Shown here one piece after another: positions 58,444-64,000 of a stretch of DNA of 64,000 nt. Source of the DNA: Bacillota bacterium (GTDB taxonomy: Bacteria; Bacillota; Clostridia; Peptostreptococcales; Anaerovoracaceae); assembly GCA_016280485.1 (NCBI GenBank), contig JAEEGU010000051.1, forward strand, positions 124,001 through 188,000. Direction: 5' to 3'. Position 1 is the stretch's first letter. Each line of letters opens with the position of its first letter. The position numbers and the translations under genes were made by a program. Below the pieces are notes generated by a model. It worked only from the letters and a program-made list of their open reading frames with translations, was not told where the DNA came from and did not search any database.

Positions 58444-59318
58444 TTCGCATCCTCCTCTTCGTAGAAATGCAGGAAAACCTCCTCCAAATCAGGCTCTGCA
58501 ACGGTAAGGTCCGTGATCTGCCCGGAAGAAAGGCAGCGGAGCAGGTCGGGCATGCTCCCGTTGTAGAGGAAGCTGACGGAGCCTGACCCGGTCTGCTTGT
58601 CCTTGATGTCCGGAAGGCGGGAAAGATCCACGGAACCGTGAATCGTGACCCGTTTTGCGTGCGCTTTTGCGAGGCCGCTGACGCTGTCACAGGCAATGAT
58701 CTTTCCCTGACGGATCACGGCGGCTCTGGTACAGTTCCGCTGGACCTCAGAGAGCACGTGGCTGGAGAAGAAGATCGTGGAGCCTTCCCGGTTCCGTTCC
58801 TGAAGAATGTCGAAAAACTCCCGCTGCATCAGCGGATCGAGGCCGCCGGTGGGTTCGTCCAGAATCAGCAGGTCGGGCTTGCTTTGCAGGGCGCAGACAA
58901 TGGCCGCCTTTTTCCGGTTGCCAAATGACAGCTCGTCGATTTTCCGCTCCGTGTCCAACTGCAGGCGCTCGCAGAGCCGGGCGGCTTCCGCGGAACAGTC
59001 GGTTTTCCGCAGGTCGGCGGAGAACTTCAACAAGTCTCGTACCCGCATTTTGGGATAGAAGAAGGCCTCCGAGGGCAGATAGCCTACCCTGCGCAGGATC
59101 CCTTCTTTTTCCCGGACGATATCCATTCCAAACACAGACGCGGCGCCGGATGTAGGAGAAAGCAGACCCAGCAGCGTGCGAATGGTGGTGGACTTCCCTG
59201 CCCCATTGGGACCGATAAAGCCGAAAAATTCGCCTTCCTCCACGGTCAGCTCCAGGTCGATGATGCCCCGGGCTTTCCCGTAGGATTTCGTCAGTTTATC
59301 CGTGCGGATTGCTTCCAT
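58440..59318 (-). CDS. ABC transporter ATP-binding protein
   Basis: 292 residues. Walker A GPNGAGKST at about 36-44, signature LSFGNRKK near 134, Walker B LLILDEPTGGLDP near 155, then SSHVLSEV (switch His). A C-terminal regulatory tail of about 75 residues is typical of exporters of DrrA/NatA type. Partner permease overlaps by 4 bases. ATG behind GAGG. Confidence 0.93.
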   Translation of the reverse strand: MEAIRTDKLTKSYGKARGIIDLELTVEEGEFFGFIGPNGAGKSTTIRTLLGLLSPTSGAASVFGMDIVREKEGILRRVGYLPSEAFFYPKMRVRDLLKFSADLRKTDCSAEAARLCERLQLDTERKIDELSFGNRKKAAIVCALQSKPDLLILDEPTGGLDPLMQREFFDILQERNREGSTIFFSSHVLSEVQRNCTRAAVIRQGKIIACDSVSGLAKAHAKRVTIHGSVDLSRLPDIKDKQTGSGSVSFLYNGSMPDLLRCLSSGQITDLTVAEPDLEEVFLHFYEEEDAK

Positions 59319-59323
59319 TTATC

Positions 59324-60028
59324 TTATGCCTCCTCTGTTTCCTGCCGATAAACCTTAGCGGCGTAGACCAGCGAGACAACCAGGCTGATTCCAAGCAGAA
59401 CAAGAAGACTCGGCATCGCCCAAGAAACGGGCAGCAGAATCGCACAGACGACGGATGCAAGACCGGCAAGAATCAGCATCAAGCCGGCAAAGCGATTACT
59501 CTTCTGCCAGGTTACTTCATTGTACATGGTCCAGCCGCAGCGCAAGCCGATTGTGCTGTTCTTCCTGGTCTTCGGCATATAATTGCCAAGGATAATGAGC
59601 ATAATGCCCATGCATATCGCGACAATCTGATTCTGGTTCATGCCCGATTCAGCACTGCCGGTATCGACCGCACGCCCGGCTCCGTAGAGAAGCACAGCCT
59701 GGAGAACGGTGAAAAACAGACCGATAGTGACCATGACAACCTGCATGGTTTTGACATGTGAAAGGGCCTGAACACGGAGCTTTTCGTCCACGTCCTTGTA
59801 GTTATCTTCTCGCTGCGCATTCTCTTGGGCGTGCTTTTGGACGATATGAAACGTTATTCCGAGCACAAGAACAATTCCCGGAATCAGCAGGCTTTCCCAC
59901 TTGGAGCCCCAGCGGTCAATGTCCCCGGACAGGTTAAAGTGAAGAGGAATACGGTCCGGCAGGAAATGGAGCCAAACCAAAGTCAACGCAAGGGGTAAAA
60001 AAGCGGAAATTCTCGATAAAAGCTTCAT
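59324..60028 (-). CDS. SdpI/DUF1648 family membrane protein
   Basis: 234 residues, six membrane helices. The N-terminal DUF1648 mark LPDRIPLHFNLSGDIDRWGSK and the C-terminal SdpI mark NSTIGLRCGWTMYNEVTWQKSNR are both clear. SdpI is the immunity and signalling protein against the SdpC killing factor in Bacillus. Start overlaps the ArsR-type gene (ATGA), the sdpRI arrangement. No sdpC-like gene is visible. Confidence 0.88.
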   Translation of the reverse strand: MKLLSRISAFLPLALTLVWLHFLPDRIPLHFNLSGDIDRWGSKWESLLIPGIVLVLGITFHIVQKHAQENAQREDNYKDVDEKLRVQALSHVKTMQVVMVTIGLFFTVLQAVLLYGAGRAVDTGSAESGMNQNQIVAICMGIMLIILGNYMPKTRKNSTIGLRCGWTMYNEVTWQKSNRFAGLMLILAGLASVVCAILLPVSWAMPSLLVLLGISLVVSLVYAAKVYRQETEEA

Positions 60029-60294
60029 GATTTGTCGCCTCCAAATTGGCTGACCCAGAGGATCAGTTCTTGAAAGATTGTGGTGTTGACTTCATAATAG
60101 ATGAAATTCTTTTCTTTATACTCCATTACAAGGTCAGCACTTTTTAATATCCTGAGATGATAGGACAGGGTGGTGGAACCGATACCGAGGCGCTGGGCAA
60201 TCTCTCCCGCATTCAGCCTTCCGTTCCGGAGCAGGACCAGTATAGCCCGCCGCTGCGGGTCTGCCAGCACCTTAAAAATATTCGTATCGCTCAA
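60025..60294 (-). CDS. ArsR-type repressor (SdpR-like)
   Basis: 89 residues, TTG start. Winged helix with RRAILVLLRNGRLNAGEIAQRL and STLSYHLRILKSADLV, no metal-binding cysteines. Same size and place as SdpR, which represses its own operon. A 16-bp perfect inverted repeat covers the -35 of its promoter, the expected operator. First gene of the sdpI-like/ABC operon. Confidence 0.85.
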   Translation of the reverse strand: MSDTNIFKVLADPQRRAILVLLRNGRLNAGEIAQRLGIGSTTLSYHLRILKSADLVMEYKEKNFIYYEVNTTIFQELILWVSQFGGDKS

Positions 60295-60326
60295 GACCTG
60301 TCACCCCTTCCCTCTTGGATAGGCTA

Positions 60327-60388
60327 AGTATATCACGGGTAATTGAAAAGTCAAGAACTATTTCAAAAATAATTGAAATAGTTCTTGA
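60327..60388 (-). promoter_or_regulatory. Promoter and 16-bp palindromic operator of the sdpRI-like operon
   Basis: Leftward TTGACT (60354-60349), 16-base spacer, TATACT (60332-60327). A perfect 16-bp inverted repeat (60351-60366 and 60373-60388) overlaps the -35. It could also form the terminator of the gene ending at 60417. Confidence 0.75.
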
Positions 60389-60416
60389 CTCATGAAAAAT
60401 GTCTGAACGGAGAGGT

Positions 60417-61190
60417 TCAACGGATTGGACGCAACGTGACCCGTTCCATGGGGTGAATCCCAAAGCCTGCCAGCAGCGTTTCGGCCTTGGCGATCAAATC
60501 CGGAGACCAGGTCTCCTTGGGGCTGTGGGCGTCGCTGCCCAGAACCACAGAACAGCCCTCCTCCCCTGCAATCCGCCAGAAGGCGGGATCCGGGTAGTGC
60601 TTCCCTTCGCTGTAGCCCAGAAGATTGAATTCCAGCGGGATGGAAAGATCCATGGCCTTGCGGCAGATGGCCCGGACGTGGCGGTCATAAGCCTTCGGGT
60701 CACCTGTAAATTGGAACAGATCCGGGTGGGCAAAATAAGTAAACAGGCCGGTCTCCAGGGCCTCCATGGTCTGCCCCTGGTACTGATCCAGCAGCCTTTC
60801 ATCCTCGGTAGGACGAGGGCTGAAAATCCCCTCTGTCTCATTGTAAAGCGCGTGCTGCCCCAGGATCAGATAATCCATGGGGAACTGCCGTATATAGTCC
60901 AGCAGCCGCGGAAACAGTTTTGGGTAATACTCCGCCTCCAGGCCAATAAACAGGGTGATGCGGTCCTTGTATTCCTCCCGAAGACGCAGAAGTGTAGACA
61001 CATAGTCCTCCAACTGCTCCGGGCGCATGCGGAAGGTGGAATAGTAGTCGGGCTTGTCGAAAAAATAGGGGGTGTGGTCGGAAAAGCCCAACTCCACAAA
61101 GCCTGCCTCCAAAGCCCGTTCGATATAATCCCGTTCCGCACCCTCAGCATGGTTGCAGCGGGGCGTATGGGTGTGGTAATTGGCAATCAT
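60417..61190 (-). CDS. hisK: Histidinol-phosphatase, PHP family
   Basis: 257 residues. PHP metal-binding motifs: NYHTHTPRCNHAEG at the start, FSDHTP near 37, GLEAEYY near 84, LGQHAL near 110, FAHPDLF near 150, GSDAHSP near 218. It removes phosphate from histidinol phosphate in histidine synthesis; related PHP proteins have other phosphoesters as substrate. No his genes adjacent, so the precise substrate is by family only. Confidence 0.88.
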   Translation of the reverse strand: MIANYHTHTPRCNHAEGAERDYIERALEAGFVELGFSDHTPYFFDKPDYYSTFRMRPEQLEDYVSTLLRLREEYKDRITLFIGLEAEYYPKLFPRLLDYIRQFPMDYLILGQHALYNETEGIFSPRPTEDERLLDQYQGQTMEALETGLFTYFAHPDLFQFTGDPKAYDRHVRAICRKAMDLSIPLEFNLLGYSEGKHYPDPAFWRIAGEEGCSVVLGSDAHSPKETWSPDLIAKAETLLAGFGIHPMERVTLRPIR

Positions 61191-61218
61191 AGTTTTCCTC
61201 TGTCTGGCTCAAAAATTT

Positions 61219-62268
61219 TTATCCGCGTCCGGCCTTGATTGCAAGCAGAATCAACAACACAACGACTGCGATGATGAGCAGCGTGACGATTACTTTACGC
61301 AGCCGGCATCTGAAGCTTGTTGGTTCGATTATTGCATCATCCATATCGTTCATTTGGTTTATGTTGTAATAGTGATAGCGGATATGAGGTGAATAATACC
61401 ACTGGCGGCTGGGATCGTAAACGGTCGCGGACCGGGCATTTCCAGTGTCGAAGCCGTTGTCACCGACCCCGCCGAGTCTGCTTCTGCCAGAAAACCCCCG
61501 GGTAAATCCGCGGGTCGTTCCACCGGGCTTGTCCCTGCTGTCTCGATCGGATTTTCGGTCGGAATGGTCGGACCGGGCAACCATGACAATAAACGCGATA
61601 ATCACGGCAACCAGAAGGATCAAATAGACGCCGAAGCTGCCTGCTGCCAGGCCTTTGCAAATGGAATTCTGCCACACATCCCGTCTTGACCAAATCAGAA
61701 CGCCGAGATTGACACTGCTCAGCAGTGTGCATACGGCCATGCTGAGCCAAAATTCCGTCTGTTCTAACTTTATGAATCTGTACAGCGCGATTCCACACAT
61801 CACCAAAAGGGCAAAAATACCCGCACTCAGCCAGCCATCAGCATTTGCTCCATTTTGGCTGACAAGGATCATTACAACGCCGAAAAGGATTGCCGCGGCA
61901 GGCAAGCCGCTGACGGCAAGGTTCAGGAAACGAACGTCAATTCCGAGAACGTCCGTCAGCGTCAGGGCAGCAAGGCCAATGCCTCCGTGATTCAGCAGCG
62001 AGCAAACCAGATACCAGCGTTCATCTTTTTTGGACACGACGAAGTATAGAATCACGGAGACGACCACAAGCAACAGCATAAAGACAATGGAAATCTCTGT
62101 TCGTCTTCCTCGCTCAGAAAAGGAGCCAATGAAAAATGTCAGCAGCAGGGACAGAATTGCACCGATCCCGGTATACATGGTCAGTAACGCGGCTTTATTC
62201 TCTTCGAGCGCGTACAAATCCTCTTTGCGAAAATTCTCGGTAAACTGTTGTGTATCTTTTTCATTCAT
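61219..62268 (-). CDS. Polytopic membrane protein, unknown
   Basis: 349 residues from ATG at 62268; a longer reading runs into nadE. About eight membrane helices in the first 240 residues, then a Gly/Arg/Ser-rich cytoplasmic stretch (DRKSDRDSRDKPGG, RGFTRGFSGRSRLGG) and a final membrane helix at the C-terminus. No family recognised. Located 32 bases after nadE in the same direction. Confidence 0.65.
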   Translation of the reverse strand: MNEKDTQQFTENFRKEDLYALEENKAALLTMYTGIGAILSLLLTFFIGSFSERGRRTEISIVFMLLLVVVSVILYFVVSKKDERWYLVCSLLNHGGIGLAALTLTDVLGIDVRFLNLAVSGLPAAAILFGVVMILVSQNGANADGWLSAGIFALLVMCGIALYRFIKLEQTEFWLSMAVCTLLSSVNLGVLIWSRRDVWQNSICKGLAAGSFGVYLILLVAVIIAFIVMVARSDHSDRKSDRDSRDKPGGTTRGFTRGFSGRSRLGGVGDNGFDTGNARSATVYDPSRQWYYSPHIRYHYYNINQMNDMDDAIIEPTSFRCRLRKVIVTLLIIAVVVLLILLAIKAGRG

Positions 62269-62300
62269 TAATTTCGATTTATCTGTTGTATCAATCTCTC

Positions 62301-63050
62301 TTATTCGTCTGCCTTGGTCTCGATCCCGGCGTCGAAGCTGGGCATCAGGCACAGCTTGAACAGATTGCGGCGATGAAGCCGGTCAATCCGCTCCTTGGTC
62401 TCCAGGTCGTCGATTTCTCCGGTCCGGATATAGCGATCCAGCACCGCATAGCTGAATCCCAGGTTGTCCTCATCCGTCTTGCCGCAAAGGCCGTCAATGG
62501 GGACCTTCTCCACCAGAACCTCGGGCAGACCCAGGTAACGGCCAACGGCCTTGACCTCCTGAACCGTCAGGTGGGACATGGGGCTGAAATCGCCTGCCGC
62601 GTCGCCGTAGCGGGTGGAATAGCCCACCCAGTCCTCGGACAGATTGCAGGTGTTCACCACACGACCGTTCCGGCTCTGGCTGACGGCGTAGAGCGTGGCC
62701 ATGCGAATTCTGGGCGGCAGATTGACGACGCTCTGGTTGGAGAGCTCAAAGCCCTCTGGCATGGCGTTTTTGACTCCCTCCACGGCGTCGTGAATGTTCA
62801 CCACGTAGTTTTCAATGCCCAGATGCTCGCAGAGCAGATGGGCCATATCGATGTCGTGCTGCGCACCGTTGGGCATCAGAACACCGATGACACGGTCCTT
62901 GCCCAGGGCCTTCACGCACAAGGCGGCAGCCACGGAGCTGTCCTTGCCGCCGGAGATTCCAAGCACGGCGTTGCAGCCGGGGCCGTTTTCCTCAAAGAAG
63001 TCCCGGATCCATTGGACACAGGCTTCTGTGGTTTTTTTGACGTCAAACAT
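62301..63050 (-). CDS. nadE: Ammonia-dependent NAD synthetase
   Basis: 249 residues from ATG behind GGAG. The PP-loop GISGGKDSSVAA near residue 31, the NAD-site TCNLSEDWVGYSTRYGDAAGDFSP stretch near 135-158 and GLCGKTDEDNLGFSY near 186 are all intact. It makes NAD from deamido-NAD with ammonia, as no glutaminase domain is present. Typical short bacterial form. Confidence 0.95.
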   Translation of the reverse strand: MFDVKKTTEACVQWIRDFFEENGPGCNAVLGISGGKDSSVAAALCVKALGKDRVIGVLMPNGAQHDIDMAHLLCEHLGIENYVVNIHDAVEGVKNAMPEGFELSNQSVVNLPPRIRMATLYAVSQSRNGRVVNTCNLSEDWVGYSTRYGDAAGDFSPMSHLTVQEVKAVGRYLGLPEVLVEKVPIDGLCGKTDEDNLGFSYAVLDRYIRTGEIDDLETKERIDRLHRRNLFKLCLMPSFDAGIETKADE

Positions 63051-63161
63051 TTCTATTCTCCTTTTCCTGCGGGCAGAGACTGCCCGCAGGATATTGATTT
63101 GGAAATTACATGATTTCTCAGAGGCCGGAAAGCGGCTTATTGCTCCTCTTCGCAACAGTCG

Positions 63162-63434
63162 TCAGACATGCTCCTCCAGCCAGCGGAGCATTTCTTCCCT
63201 GCCATCCAGGGACATTGGGAAGGTTTTTTCTCCTTCAATTTCGCTGAATTCATAGCTCAAAGGCCCATGCCAGTATTCCGCCTTGATGGAGCTGGCCGCG
63301 TAGTCAACCTCTTTCTTCTTGGGCGGGATCATGACCGCGTCCGGCGTGATCTTGTAGCGAAAGAGTCCGCAGGAGCCGGTAAAGACGTTGCCGTTTTCAA
63401 AGTGGTGAAAGACCGGCAGAAATACTGCGCTCAT
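63162..63434 (-). CDS. Small unknown protein next to pepF
   Basis: 90 residues; ATG overlaps the pepF stop (ATGA), so coupled. Soluble, with AVFLPVFHHFENGNVFTGS at the start and an acidic C-terminus (GREEMLRWLEEHV). Similar small genes accompany pepF in related Clostridia by my impression, but no function is known. Confidence 0.7.
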   Translation of the reverse strand: MSAVFLPVFHHFENGNVFTGSCGLFRYKITPDAVMIPPKKKEVDYAASSIKAEYWHGPLSYEFSEIEGEKTFPMSLDGREEMLRWLEEHV

Positions 63435-64000
63435 TCGGCCATCAGCTCTTCCATCTCTCCCAGCAGCTCGCCGAAGAGGGCCAGGGCCTGATTCACAGGC
63501 TCAGGGGAAGACATATCCACCCCGGCGCCCTTCAGCAGGTCGATAGGATCCTTGGAGCAGCCGCCGGAAAGGAAGCCGATGTAGTCCTTCACGGCGCTCT
63601 CGCCTTCCTTCAGAATCCGGCGGGACAGGGCGATGGCGGCGGAATATCCAGTGGCGTACTGGAAGACGTAGTAGTTGTAGTAGAAATGCGGGATCCGCTC
63701 CCACTCGTAGGCGATCTCCTCGTCCAGGACAATATCGTCGCCAAAATAGAGGTGATTCAGCTTCTTGTACTCCTCGCACATCCGCTCGGCAGTCAGGGCC
63801 ACGCCCTGCTGGTTCAGCTGGCCCAGCAGCAGCTCGTACTCGGCGAACATGGTCTGACGGTACAGAGTGGTGCGGAACTGCTCCAGGAAGTGATTGATCA
63901 GATAGGCGCGCGCCTTCTTGTCGGTGGTTTTGCTGAGCAGATGCTCCATCAGCAGAGCTTCGTTGCAGGTGGAGGCAACCTCCGCCACAAAGATCACGTA
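63431..64000 (-). CDS. pepF: Oligoendopeptidase F, C-terminal part (runs off right edge)
   Basis: The last 190 residues of an M3-family metallopeptidase: VAEVASTCNEALL, then FRTTLYRQTMFAEYE, LYFGDDIVLDEEIAYEWERIPHFYYNYYVFQYATGYSAA. The zinc-binding HEXXH lies beyond the edge. These residues match PepF, which degrades peptides of about 7-17 residues in the cytoplasm. The frame is open to the window end. Confidence 0.93.
   Translation of the reverse strand, partial: YVIFVAEVASTCNEALLMEHLLSKTTDKKARAYLINHFLEQFRTTLYRQTMFAEYELLLGQLNQQGVALTAERMCEEYKKLNHLYFGDDIVLDEEIAYEWERIPHFYYNYYVFQYATGYSAAIALSRRILKEGESAVKDYIGFLSGGCSKDPIDLLKGAGVDMSSPEPVNQALALFGELLGEMEELMAE

Overview
The window has two parts that differ in character. 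Bases 1 to about 50,680 are a conjugative element carrying plasmid-type functions. Bases about 50,680 to 64,000 are ordinary chromosome of a spore-forming Clostridia member. XerD, a CotJC-type manganese catalase, DegV, PepF, NadE and clustered tRNAs with encoded CCA fit Oscillospirales or a relative, probably a gut organism. The family assignment is inference. The junction cuts into a cotJC-like gene whose first third is missing, so this is either an insertion boundary or a chimeric assembly join. The left end of the element lies outside the window.

Element layout, almost all transcribed leftward. 1-5.7 kb: a secreted Ig-repeat surface protein, two membrane proteins, a degenerate PP2C-like protein and a Nudix hydrolase. 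5.9-15.1 kb: a DUF4238 protein, a complete type I restriction-modification system (HsdS, HsdM, HsdR) and a three-gene operon headed by a homologue of the anti-CRISPR AcrVA2, with a palindrome over its promoter. 15.2-16.1 kb: a promoter-to-terminator unit without a credible gene, packed with tRNA-like and T-arm-like hairpins. 16.2-20.2 kb: a small cysteine-rich protein, a DUF2325 protein, an unknown protein and an Mrr-type restriction enzyme. 20.6-22.3 kb: a RepB/Rep_3 replication initiator with an upstream origin of 18 iterons at 22-bp spacing. 22.3-28.1 kb: DnaD-like, NYN-nuclease-like, winged-helix and RusA-like proteins. 28.4-46.2 kb: type IV secretion genes (VirB4, PrgI/VirB3, S1-domain protein, VirD4, CHAP hydrolase, VirB6, two VirB2-like proteins), an actin-like ParM with its partner, a primase and an annealing-protein candidate. 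46.5-50.6 kb: a small protein, a long TATTG repeat array, an unknown protein, a ribbon-helix-helix protein with ParA, and a signal peptidase.

Regulation looks coordinated. Nine leftward promoters share TTGACA, a 17-base spacer and TATAAT or TATACT. The promoter of the long transfer operon is followed by an intrinsic terminator whose left arm can instead pair with an upstream segment, which is a classic attenuator layout. The TATTG motif occurs both in the 0.6-kb array and in the parA leader, so it is the likely centromere and operator of the ParA/ribbon-helix-helix system. No relaxase was recognised in the window.

Chromosomal part: truncated cotJC, tspO, xerD with an upstream membrane gene, a TIGR04086-like membrane gene, a degenerate resolvase-like gene, tRNA-Ser(TGA), tRNA-Ser(GCT), degV, tRNA-Val(CAC), a proline iminopeptidase-like hydrolase, tRNA-Pro(GGG) followed by two further tandem copies of its 3' half, an sdpRI-like regulator and immunity pair with an ABC exporter, a histidinol-phosphatase, a membrane protein, nadE, a small unknown gene and the 3' end of pepF.
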